Source: Candidatus Omnitrophota bacterium
GTDB lineage: Bacteria > Omnitrophota > Gorgyraeia > Gygaellales > Profunditerraquicolaceae
Assembly: GCA_028713875.1 (NCBI GenBank)
Contig: JAQTNM010000068.1
Coordinates: forward strand, 1 to 7,818
DNA: 7,818 bases
Reading direction: 5' to 3'
A model generated the notes under the pieces. The model had not been told where the DNA came from and ran no database searches. It was given only the letters and a program-made list of their open reading frames with translations. Below are positions 1 through 6,865 of the stretch, in pieces. Each line of letters starts with the position of its first letter. Positions within the stretch are counted from its first letter, which is position 1. Made by a program: the position numbers and the translations under genes.

Positions 1-754
1 AATCGAAGACAATATTTCCTGGTTGAAGAAGTTTTTTTATAAAGCGGGAAACGCCGCGGTAAAGAAATGGTTCCAAAAGACGGTGGTAGTTTCAGAAGGA
101 CTTAAGAAGGAAATAACCGAACATCATTTCAGGGCGCCGGAGACGGTAGAGGTGATCCATTTAGGCGTCCAGATCCCGCAGGAATTCAAAAAGGCGGAAT
201 ATCCTTTTGAAGGCTTACGAACCGGAAGGCCCCTTATCGGCACCATCTCTCGTTTTAGTAGGGAGAAGGGTTTGGAGCGTTTTCTTCTGGCCATACCCGC
301 GGTCCTCAGGCAAATTCCGCAGAGCACGTTTATCCTGATCGGTAAAGGCGACGAAGAAAGCAATTTAACGGCGCTGGCTAAAAAGTTGGGCATAGAAGAA
401 AAACTGGCCATTCAGACCATCAAAGACTGGTCGGACGAGCTGGTATACGGAAATTTGGAAAAAATCGATATCTTCGTCATGCCGTCATTGCGGGAGGGGT
501 GCCCCACCTCGCTTCTTCAGGCCTTGGCCTTTGCGCGGCCGGTCATCGCTTCCGACATAGAAGGGGTCAGGGATATCATCGAAGACGGCAAAAACGGTAT
601 TCTGGCCGATACGGCAGACACGAGTGCCTTTGCCGACAAGATCGTCCTTTTAAGCAAGGATCGGGAGCGGGCCCTGTGCCTGGGAAACAGGGGCCGGGAT
701 AAAGTTAACGCCGACTTCACTATCGACTCGGAGATGGCCAAGATCCGCAAATAA
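1..754 (+). CDS. GT4-family glycosyltransferase, 5'-truncated
   Basis: Retaining GT-B glycosyltransferase of family GT4, probably moving a sugar from a nucleotide donor to a lipid-linked or core acceptor on the cytoplasmic side of the membrane. The reading frame is open to the left edge (first complete codon at base 2). A TTG at 23 is not a convincing start, because the upstream N-terminal Rossmann domain (about 100 residues or more) is missing. Visible family landmarks are the linker (VVVSEGLKKEI), IHLGV, the donor-domain opening IGTISRFSREKGLERFL, the ILIGKGDEE strand, and the C-terminal signature MPSLREGCPTSLLQALA followed by RPVIASDIEGVRDII and DGKNGIL. The usual E-x7-E motif reads E-x7-Q here (Glu codon 494-496, Gln codon 518-520). 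The protein stops a few residues short of a typical GT4 C-terminus. The next gene begins 16 bases downstream. Family assignment is firm; donor and acceptor are unknown. Confidence 0.93.
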   Translation, partial: IEDNISWLKKFFYKAGNAAVKKWFQKTVVVSEGLKKEITEHHFRAPETVEVIHLGVQIPQEFKKAEYPFEGLRTGRPLIGTISRFSREKGLERFLLAIPAVLRQIPQSTFILIGKGDEESNLTALAKKLGIEEKLAIQTIKDWSDELVYGNLEKIDIFVMPSLREGCPTSLLQALAFARPVIASDIEGVRDIIEDGKNGILADTADTSAFADKIVLLSKDRERALCLGNRGRDKVNADFTIDSEMAKIRK

Positions 755-759
755 TATAC

Positions 760-765
760 GGGGGA
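760..765 (+). promoter_or_regulatory. Probable ribosome binding site for the GT9 gene
   Basis: A GGGGGA purine block lies 5 bases before GTG 771, just after the stop codon of the GT4 gene. It supports the GTG start over TTG 798 or TTG 822 further in, and so supports translation of the hydrophobic N-terminal extension. The match to the anti-Shine-Dalgarno consensus is only moderate. Confidence 0.5.
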
Positions 766-770
766 TTAAC

Positions 771-1919
771 GTGGGGGCGGGAAGGAATAATAAGGCATTG
801 GCACATTTTATAAACGCCGTTTTGTTTTGCGTTTTTATCCTGCCTTTGGCCGCGGAAAAATTGTTTGCTTCCCGGAGACGCCAAGCTGTCAAAAAGGTCC
901 TTATTATCGAGCTCTGGGGAATAGGCGACCTGATAATGGCCAGCTCTGTCTTTAAGCCTTTAAGGCGAAAATTCCCGGAAGCGCAGATCGTCCTTCTTTC
1001 TAAACCGGATGCTCAAACCTTATTCTCGGGTGCAGGCCTCATAAATAAATTCATCGTATTCGATTTTCCCTGGGTGAAGTTCCAAAATAAGTACAGGTTT
1101 TGGCGCTGGGATTGGCAGGGGCTGATAAGCGTGGTCCGGGAGCTGAGAGAGGAGCGTTTTGACCTTGCGATAGATGCCCGGGGAGACGTAAGGAATAACC
1201 TGCTCTCATTTTTGACAGGGGCACGATCGAGGCTCGGCTATAACTGGACCGGAGGCGGATTTTTCCTGACGGATGCGCAGGGCGGCTTTAAATTCAGGCA
1301 TCGGGTCGAGGCATGGTTTAACCTCCTGGACCGTATGAAGGTCGATCGCCGGGACGCATGTCCCTGTTTAGAGGTAATGGAAAGGGAGAAGAGGTGGCAG
1401 GAGGATTTTTATTCGGCAAGCGGAATCTCTTCGGGTGACCTCTTGGTAGGGATACACCCGGGCGCAGGCAGAGAGACCAGGCGTTGGCCTTTAGCACGAT
1501 TTGTGGAAACCGCGAAATATGTAGAAGCAAAATATAAGGCCAAGGTTATCTTCTTTGAAGGGCCCAATGAGAAGGGCTTGAGCGTAAAAAACGGTTATCT
1601 CGTTGCCAGGCCTGATCTCAGGCAGCTGCCGGCATTGATCAAAAGAGTGGACCTGTTTATCTGCAACGATTCGGGCCCCATGCACATTGCCGCAGCGCTC
1701 AAAAGGCCGCTCGTCGCGATATTCGGGCCGGGAGACATCGAGCGGATCGGCCCTTACGGAGCCCGTTGCTATGTGGCGGCGGCAAAAGGCATAAAGTGCC
1801 GCCCATGCTTTGATTATTGCAGGTTTGATAAGAGGGTATGCCTTGATGCCGTAGGGGTCGAGGACGTCATTGAAAAGATCGACCGTGCCATGGAAGGCCT
1901 GGAATATGCGCGTGTATAA
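771..1919 (+). CDS. GT9 heptosyltransferase-like glycosyltransferase with N-terminal hydrophobic segment
   Basis: GT-B enzyme of family GT9, the family of ADP-heptose:LPS heptosyltransferases (WaaC/WaaF/WaaQ), which add heptose to the inner core at the cytoplasmic face. The 382-residue product carries KVLIIELWGIGDLIMASS (residues 42-59), whose Asp53 matches the conserved GD aspartate. It also has the donor-domain motif HPGAG (His229), NDSGPMHIAAA (Asp300, His305) and AIFGPGD. A C-terminal cysteine cluster, C-x2-C-x3-C-x6-C (Cys343, 346, 350, 357), occupies the place where many GT9 proteins have two to four cysteines. The start is GTG 771, chosen because a GGGGGA stretch lies 5 bases upstream. 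This adds about 40 residues before the catalytic fold, including a hydrophobic stretch at about 13-28 followed by Arg-Arg-Arg. Its last 14 bases overlap gene 3. Heptose specificity is inferred from the family only; some GT9 members use other sugars. Confidence 0.92.
   Translation: MGAGRNNKALAHFINAVLFCVFILPLAAEKLFASRRRQAVKKVLIIELWGIGDLIMASSVFKPLRRKFPEAQIVLLSKPDAQTLFSGAGLINKFIVFDFPWVKFQNKYRFWRWDWQGLISVVRELREERFDLAIDARGDVRNNLLSFLTGARSRLGYNWTGGGFFLTDAQGGFKFRHRVEAWFNLLDRMKVDRRDACPCLEVMEREKRWQEDFYSASGISSGDLLVGIHPGAGRETRRWPLARFVETAKYVEAKYKAKVIFFEGPNEKGLSVKNGYLVARPDLRQLPALIKRVDLFICNDSGPMHIAAALKRPLVAIFGPGDIERIGPYGARCYVAAAKGIKCRPCFDYCRFDKRVCLDAVGVEDVIEKIDRAMEGLEYARV
1892..1897 (+). promoter_or_regulatory. 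Ribosome binding site deciding the start of the first GT-C gene
   Basis: GGAAGG lies 8 bases before ATG 1906, inside the end of the GT9 coding region. It favours this ATG over the in-frame TTG at 1870, which would add 12 mostly polar residues before the first membrane helix. Confidence 0.7.
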
Positions 1920-3507
1920 AAAAATATTTTTAATTTTTACTTTATTATTCGCGCTCCTTTTCGTTAAGTCCTGGGGGAGCGTTACGGGCTTTATTTACTC
2001 GCACGATGACGTTGTTTACTATGCGCAGGCAGCCTCCATGGTCAACGATCTGGATGTTGACATCAAGAATAACCTGGGGAGCATGTACAAGAATTTATAT
2101 GTACCCCTCCATCCGGAGACCGGCAAGATGATGTCGTATCAGCCGATAGGCCCAAGCCTGCTTTACGCGATCCCTTACGCGTGTACCAAGCCTTTCGTCC
2201 TGCTTTTGAGCGCGCTGCGCGGCGTTGCTTTTGATGAATACGACCCGTTATTCTTTGTGGCCATCTGTTTTAGCATATTGGTTTTATTCTATTATAGCGG
2301 CATATTTTTGCTCAAGGCCCTGGAAAGGTATTTCAGCGGCTCGGTTTCCCGGATCGCCGTTATCTTTACCTTGTGGGGGACCATTCTTCCTGTCTATGTG
2401 TTCAGGAGGCCGGTTTTTGCGGTGATCCCCGAATTTTTCTGGGTAACCTTATTGCTTTGTTATCTTGCCAGGCTTCATACCTCCGGGAAGCTGTTGTTCG
2501 TCAATACGGCCGTCTTTGCCCTGATCTTCGGTTTTATAAGCATCACCCGGTGGAACGACGCCTATCTTTTGCCTTTCTGCTTGATCTTTTTGGCATACAT
2601 CGCGCAAAAAGGGGCGCCCGGACGCACGGGGGCTTTAGGCCCGATGGTCAGGCACTGCGCGTTATTTCTTATCGTTTTCTCCGGCTTTTTCCTGTGCGCC
2701 CAGGTATCCGCCTGGAAGAGCATATATGGGAATATCGGGGATTTTGCCGCTTTTTACGTTTCCAAACATGTTACGCACGTTAATCTTACCGCTGCTTATC
2801 CTGCCTTTCCCGGTCTTGTTACAATAAAAAATTTGCTGCACATTCTCCTGGGGTTGGACTGGGGCGTATTATTTACCATGCCGGTATTGTTTTTCGGGAC
2901 CATAGCGTTTATTGTCAACGATAAGCTGATCGTCACCTCTTCAAAGGCTTTACAAAGAGCGTTTTTTGCCTCTCTTTTTATCGCTCCTTTTTATTTTGTG
3001 TTATTATGGAAGAACACCGGTGATTTTTACGGATACAGATTCCTTGTTTCGCTCTTGCCGTTTGCGGCATTTGGAGCGGCAAGCCTCATAGAAAGGCATG
3101 AAAAAAGAAATTTAAAGGTCGTTTCGGCAGCCGTTTACTGCTTCTGCCTTGCCAATTTTTTTATAATCTTACCCTTTGAATTTTCCGACCGGGTTTCCCT
3201 GCTTCCTCATACCGTAACACCCCTGGGTGGAAGCGGGTGGGGGAATAATCGCTATGTTTTGAACGCGGCAATGTTTTATTTTACCTCGGATATCAAAACC
3301 TTGGCCTCATTGTTTGCGAGAGGCTACGCGGCTTTCTTTATTTTCGGGTTTTTATCAAAAACGGGATTCGATTTGGCGCGTTTTTCGCCGAAAGTACAAA
3401 GTTATTTTTCCCTGTCCAGCTACCGGCAGTATGTCGCGATCGTGTATTTTTTGCTTGTAGTTTCCTGGGCCGCATTCCTTACGCGCGATGATCCTAAAAA
3501 AAATTAG
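1906..3507 (+). CDS. Polytopic GT-C-type membrane glycosyltransferase
   Basis: Integral membrane protein of 533 residues with about 12 hydrophobic segments, resembling the GT-C superfamily (GT39/GT83-like enzymes that use polyprenyl-phosphate sugars at the periplasmic face). After the first helix (about 7-20) comes a loop with HDDVVYYAQAASMV (Asp34, Asp35), the position of the catalytic acid pair in GT-C enzymes. This is followed by DLDVDIKNN, then SYQPIGPSLLYAIPY (about 77-91), SITRWNDAYLLPF (Arg215, Asp218), and GLDWGVLFTMPVLF before a late helix. These match what I recall of a GT39-like group with D-x-D-L-D and Y-P-x-G-P loops and a G-x-x-x-P segment. The ATG at 1906 has a good ribosome binding site and overlaps the GT9 gene by 14 bases. 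The 3' end overlaps the next gene by 20 bases, which suggests coupled translation. The substrate is unknown; the donor could come from the GtrB-like enzyme encoded downstream. Confidence 0.8.
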   Translation: MRVYKKIFLIFTLLFALLFVKSWGSVTGFIYSHDDVVYYAQAASMVNDLDVDIKNNLGSMYKNLYVPLHPETGKMMSYQPIGPSLLYAIPYACTKPFVLLLSALRGVAFDEYDPLFFVAICFSILVLFYYSGIFLLKALERYFSGSVSRIAVIFTLWGTILPVYVFRRPVFAVIPEFFWVTLLLCYLARLHTSGKLLFVNTAVFALIFGFISITRWNDAYLLPFCLIFLAYIAQKGAPGRTGALGPMVRHCALFLIVFSGFFLCAQVSAWKSIYGNIGDFAAFYVSKHVTHVNLTAAYPAFPGLVTIKNLLHILLGLDWGVLFTMPVLFFGTIAFIVNDKLIVTSSKALQRAFFASLFIAPFYFVLLWKNTGDFYGYRFLVSLLPFAAFGAASLIERHEKRNLKVVSAAVYCFCLANFFIILPFEFSDRVSLLPHTVTPLGGSGWGNNRYVLNAAMFYFTSDIKTLASLFARGYAAFFIFGFLSKTGFDLARFSPKVQSYFSLSSYRQYVAIVYFLLVVSWAAFLTRDDPKKN

Positions 3508-5059
3508 CTTTCAATTCGAAAAGGTATTTACTGTTTTTTTCCTTTTTTATTTATCTGCCATGCTTTCTCTGGGCAGGGCTTTTTCAGTCCTGCATATAAA
3601 GACCCCGTTTGTCCCGGTCTTTATCACGGAGATCGTCCTGGGCGCGGCGATATTTTTCATTTTGCTGAATTTAAAGAAGGCCGTTGCTCTGCCCGGAAAA
3701 TTTCTTTTTGTTTTCTTTGCTTATCTTTTTTTGAACGTAACCTATCTGGCCGTTGCTTTAGCCCAACGCAAATTTTTCGCTTTTAAAGACATCACCTTGG
3801 CACTGTACCCGCTTTTCCTTTTAGCCGCCTATATCGTTTTTTCCGACAGGCGTGTTTTCCGTCGTTTATTCCATGTCCTGGTGATAGCGAATATCATCGG
3901 GATCCTTTTGGCGCGTATCCTTATTTTCCACGTTTTCCCCTGGCTGGCATTGAAATTCAGCGTCGTGGTAAACATACGCGTCACTAATTACGGGTTATAT
4001 TTCGGGATCATCCTTTCTTTTCTCTTTGCGCTATTGCCGACGGTCAAGTCAAAGGTTGCCAGGTCCTTTATCTACCTGCTCATGGCGTCAAATTTGTACA
4101 TTTTATTTATCGTCGGCGAACGAAGCATATGGCTTGCCGTATTGGCCCTTTTTGCCTTCCTTTTCTTTGTCCTCAGGCGCCAGTTCATAAAGCCGTTTCT
4201 TCGCCTGTGTTTGCTATGTGTCCTGGTTTTTACGCTTTTATTGCATTTTGACCTGCGGATCATGAGCAGGGAGAAGATAGATAACCTGCTGACGAAGGCG
4301 CACCATTTTGCTCCTTTTATCGCTCTTTTAGTGCCCCTGGAAGCTCCGGTTGAAAAAGGGATAAGCCCCGAATTTACTAAAACAGCCGAGACTGTTTCGG
4401 CGGAAATGCGCTCAATCTTAAACCAGCAGATAAAAAACGATTCCAAGCGGGCATTTAATTTTGACGAAGCGGATAATGAAGCAAGGTACGTCGCTTTCAG
4501 GGAGGTTGTTTCTGCTTCAGCGGGCGTGAGCAGGACGGTCAATTTCCTGGGGATCAGGCTCCATGAGAATGAGTGCCAAGGCGCGATGCGGGGCAACCTT
4601 TTTTTCAGGTTTGCCTTATGGGAGCAGGCGCTGACCTTCGGCTTGCAATCCCCGTTCTTTGGCCAGGGCTTCGGCGTGTATCCCAACATAAGGGTCTGGT
4701 CCCACGAATACATGAACCCCATAGCGGTAAAAAACAGCTTTATGAATACGGGCCTGAGGCCGGTGCATAACGACCTGCTGACCGTCTTTTATAAGACAGG
4801 GCTTGTCGGCTTGCTTTTGTTCCTGGCGATAACCGTGTATAATTTCTTTTACGGTTTCAAGGCGTTGATAAAAAGTACGGATGAGCGGACCCGTATTTTA
4901 TTGACCGGAGCCCTGGGCGGGCTTATCTGCTGGCATGTATTAGCCTTGCTGTTCGATATCATCGATTCTCCTCCCACGAATATTTTTCTTTGGGTCCTGG
5001 GAGGTTTCATTTTTTCATTATCAAATAACAGGGGCCGGGAAAACAGCGAAAGGGTTTAG
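3488..5059 (+). CDS. O-antigen ligase/polymerase-like membrane protein (Wzy_C/WaaL type)
   Basis: Polytopic protein of 523 residues, likely to act at the periplasmic face on undecaprenyl-diphosphate glycans, either polymerising repeat units (Wzy) or ligating them to lipid A-core (WaaL) or to protein. About nine hydrophobic segments precede residue 257. GERSIWLAVLALF holds Arg212, the counterpart of the conserved arginine in O-antigen ligases. The C-terminal signature is RFALWEQAL (from Arg374), SPFFGQGFGVY, then RPVHNDLLTVFYKTGLVG with Arg424 and His427, the expected catalytic His region, followed by two or three final helices. The periplasmic region (about 258-434) is larger than usual, because some 110 polar, largely helical-looking residues (about 260-370) precede the conserved core. 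ATG 3488 has no clear ribosome binding site and sits 20 bases inside the upstream gene, so translation probably depends on re-initiation. Wzy and WaaL cannot be told apart from sequence alone. Confidence 0.83.
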   Translation: MILKKISFQFEKVFTVFFLFYLSAMLSLGRAFSVLHIKTPFVPVFITEIVLGAAIFFILLNLKKAVALPGKFLFVFFAYLFLNVTYLAVALAQRKFFAFKDITLALYPLFLLAAYIVFSDRRVFRRLFHVLVIANIIGILLARILIFHVFPWLALKFSVVVNIRVTNYGLYFGIILSFLFALLPTVKSKVARSFIYLLMASNLYILFIVGERSIWLAVLALFAFLFFVLRRQFIKPFLRLCLLCVLVFTLLLHFDLRIMSREKIDNLLTKAHHFAPFIALLVPLEAPVEKGISPEFTKTAETVSAEMRSILNQQIKNDSKRAFNFDEADNEARYVAFREVVSASAGVSRTVNFLGIRLHENECQGAMRGNLFFRFALWEQALTFGLQSPFFGQGFGVYPNIRVWSHEYMNPIAVKNSFMNTGLRPVHNDLLTVFYKTGLVGLLLFLAITVYNFFYGFKALIKSTDERTRILLTGALGGLICWHVLALLFDIIDSPPTNIFLWVLGGFIFSLSNNRGRENSERV

Positions 5060-5065
5060 CCGGGT

Positions 5066-5881
5066 ATGCAGTCTATGGGTAAGGTTAAAGGCGAGCTTCC
5101 TGCGGGCGTAAAGGAAAAAATAAAATTCTTGAGCGACCCCGCCGGATATAATATGGCCGAGGAATGGTATGAGATCGCCCGGGAGGACCATTTTTGGGTC
5201 CGCCTGCGGTTCGCTATCTTACGTAAAATCGCGGCAGAAAACGTATTTACGGGGAGGGTCCTGGACGTAGGATGCGGACACGGTGTCAGCAGGGAACAGA
5301 TCGAAGAGCATTATCATTGCGCCGTAGATGGCTGTGACCTGAATCTCGCGGCTTTATCGCGGGCAGTAGCGGGAAGGGGAGACCTGCTTTTTTACAACGT
5401 GCGTAACAGGACGGAAGAGCTTAAGGAAGGTTTTTCGGCGGTTGTTTTATTCGACGTCCTTGAGCACGTGCCGGACCCGGTAGAATTCCTTCGTTCGGTC
5501 GGGTTTCATCTCGGCAATGAAGGGAGATTAATAATCAATGTCCCGGCCTTACAGATGCTTTTCAGCAAATATGACCTGGCCGCAGGACATATAAAGCGTT
5601 ATGCGTTATCTTCCCTGAAAAGAGAGCTGGCTGAAGCGGGATTTGAAATAGAAAAGGCGACGTATTGGGGGGTTGTCTTTATCCCGCTGCTTTTAGTCAG
5701 GAGGCTTGCGCTGCGGTTCGTTCCAAAGGAAAAAATAATCCAGACAGGCTTTCGTCCCGGCGGCAGGTTTTCCGCCTTTATCCTTGAGTCGCTTTCCCGG
5801 TTAGAGCGGATGTTGCCGATGCAGCCTATCGCAGGAACATCCCTTATGGTCATTGCCAGAAAAATTAAACGCAAAGGATAA
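5066..5881 (+). CDS. Class I SAM-dependent methyltransferase
   Basis: Methyltransferase of 271 residues with a Rossmann fold of the Methyltransf_11/23 kind. The SAM-binding motif I is VLDVGCGHG (residues 65-73). Motif II is the acidic end of VDGCDLN. VVLFDVLEHVPDPVEFL (Asp130, Glu133, His134) is the usual post-motif segment. GHIKRYALSSLKRELAEAGFEI (from about 174; His175, Arg178, Tyr179) is the H-x-x-R-Y-x-x-x-x-L pattern common in methyltransferases of surface-polysaccharide clusters. A hydrophobic stretch near 201-217 followed by basic residues may let it lie on the membrane, and the C-terminus PIAGTSLMVIARK is typical of this group. ATG 5066 lies 6 bases after the previous stop, with AGGG 11 bases upstream; ATG 5075 is an alternative. 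It may O-methylate a sugar or modify a lipid-linked glycan; the substrate is not predictable from the sequence. Confidence 0.9.
   Translation: MQSMGKVKGELPAGVKEKIKFLSDPAGYNMAEEWYEIAREDHFWVRLRFAILRKIAAENVFTGRVLDVGCGHGVSREQIEEHYHCAVDGCDLNLAALSRAVAGRGDLLFYNVRNRTEELKEGFSAVVLFDVLEHVPDPVEFLRSVGFHLGNEGRLIINVPALQMLFSKYDLAAGHIKRYALSSLKRELAEAGFEIEKATYWGVVFIPLLLVRRLALRFVPKEKIIQTGFRPGGRFSAFILESLSRLERMLPMQPIAGTSLMVIARKIKRKG
5874..5878 (+). promoter_or_regulatory. Ribosome binding site deciding the start of the GtrB-like gene
   Basis: AAGGA lies 7 bases before ATG 5886 and runs into the stop codon of the methyltransferase gene. It favours ATG 5886 over the in-frame TTG 5853, which would add 11 polar residues ahead of the conserved KLSVVIPVFNE strand. 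Confidence 0.7.
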
Positions 5882-5885
5882 GCCC

Positions 5886-6860
5886 ATGCCTAAGCTGAGC
5901 GTAGTCATACCGGTATTTAACGAAGCGGATAATCTGCCGCGCTTATACCAGAGATTCAAGGCCCTTTTGCCGCAGCTGAGAAAAGAGATATCCGCCGAAA
6001 CGAAAGAAGATATCGAGATACTCTTTGTCAATGACGGAAGCTCCGATAATTCAGCCGCCCTTCTTGAGTCTTTCGCTGCTTCGGAGCCCGCCGTATACAG
6101 GTATATAAGCTTATCGAGGAATTTCGGCCACCAGGCCGCGGTATCCGCGGGTATTTATCATGCGCGCGGCAGCGCGGTCGTGATCATGGATGCCGACCTT
6201 CAGGACCCCCCGGAGCTCATCCTTGATATGGTGAAAAAGTGGGAAGAGGGGTTTGATGTCGTGTATGCGGTGAGGCAAAAGAGGGAGAGCCCGTTTTTCA
6301 ACAACATCGCCTATAAGTTTTATTACTGGTTCAAGTGCCTTATCGCCGATTATCCCGTGCAGAAGGATTCCGGTGATTTCAGCCTCCTTGACAGGAAGAT
6401 CGTCGAGGTGATCAATAAGTTCCCGGAAAAAGAGCGCTATGTCAGGGGCTTAAGGGCCTGGGTCGGTTTCAAGCAGGTAGCCCTTCCGTACAGGCGGGTC
6501 GAAAGGCAGGCGGGTAAATCAAAATATTCCTTTTTCGCCCTTGCAAGGCTTGCCTTAAGCGGGATCTTATCCACCAGCGTCAAGCCGCTGTTTATTTCGG
6601 GGCTGTTCAGTTTTATAAGCATCCTGATGATCATCGGCGTGATCGTTTACTCTGTTTTTTCCAAATTCTACATCCCGCAAGACCAGATGCCAAAGGGCTG
6701 GACGTCGCTTATCATCACGGTTGCCGTGTTTAGCGGGTTACAATTGATCTCTATCTGGCTGCTTTCGTTATATATGGCAAGGATGTACCGGGAAATGCTC
6801 TCGCGCCCGACATACCTGATCGCGCACGATAGCCTGAAAAAAGACGGGGAGGGAAGATAG
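5886..6860 (+). CDS. GtrB/DPM1-like polyprenyl-phosphate glycosyltransferase (GT2)
   Basis: Membrane-bound GT2 enzyme of 324 residues, expected to transfer a sugar from a nucleotide donor to undecaprenyl phosphate on the cytoplasmic face, giving a lipid-P-sugar donor for GT-C enzymes (the GtrB, ArnC and DPM1 group). The GT-A domain starts with KLSVVIPVFNEADNL (3-17), then VNDGSSDNS (from 48), SLSRNFGHQAAVSAG, and DADLQDPPE (Asp102, Asp104, the metal-binding DxD). Next come DSGDFSLLDR, RYVRGLRAWVGF and ERQAGKSKYSF, the characteristic acceptor-side motifs. Two membrane helices follow (about 236-260 and 274-298), and then YMARMYREMLSRPTYLI, the juxtamembrane helix conserved in this group. Length and layout match GtrB-type proteins. 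It starts 4 bases after the methyltransferase stop and is followed 5 bases later by a GT-C gene, a pairing that supports a donor/transferase partnership. The sugar carried cannot be read from the sequence. Confidence 0.93.
   Translation: MPKLSVVIPVFNEADNLPRLYQRFKALLPQLRKEISAETKEDIEILFVNDGSSDNSAALLESFAASEPAVYRYISLSRNFGHQAAVSAGIYHARGSAVVIMDADLQDPPELILDMVKKWEEGFDVVYAVRQKRESPFFNNIAYKFYYWFKCLIADYPVQKDSGDFSLLDRKIVEVINKFPEKERYVRGLRAWVGFKQVALPYRRVERQAGKSKYSFFALARLALSGILSTSVKPLFISGLFSFISILMIIGVIVYSVFSKFYIPQDQMPKGWTSLIITVAVFSGLQLISIWLLSLYMARMYREMLSRPTYLIAHDSLKKDGEGR
6847..6854 (+). promoter_or_regulatory. Ribosome binding site for the second GT-C gene
   Basis: GGGAGGGA, within the last codons of the GtrB-like gene, is the best Shine-Dalgarno-like sequence in the window. 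It lies about 11 bases before ATG 6866 (GGAAG at 6852-6856 would give 9). It supports ATG 6866 as the start of the last, edge-truncated gene. Confidence 0.6.
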
Positions 6861-6865
6861 CGTTT

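Noticed and set aside
755..770. Internal promoter or terminator in the largest intergenic gap
   Set aside because: The gap is only 16 bases, has no stem-loop followed by a T run and no room for a promoter; it holds just a ribosome-binding-like purine block.
1870..1905. Upstream TTG start for the first GT-C gene
   Set aside because: The 12 added residues are polar and come from sequence coding for the GT9 C-terminus, whereas ATG 1906 has a well-spaced GGAAGG.
2225..2783. Two short plus-strand frames (2225-2425 and 2373-2783)
   Set aside because: Both are out of frame inside the first GT-C gene, whose own translation has proper membrane helices and loops; these are composition artefacts.
4072..4722. 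Open frame of 216 codons on the minus strand
   Set aside because: It lies wholly antisense to the ligase-like gene, its translation is rich in Lys, Arg and Ser with no recognisable motif, and the + strand protein here carries clear conserved motifs. It is a shadow frame.
5853..5885. Upstream TTG start for the GtrB-like gene
   Set aside because: ATG 5886 has AAGGA at 7 bases and places the conserved KLSVVIPVFNE strand right at the N-terminus, as is normal for the family.
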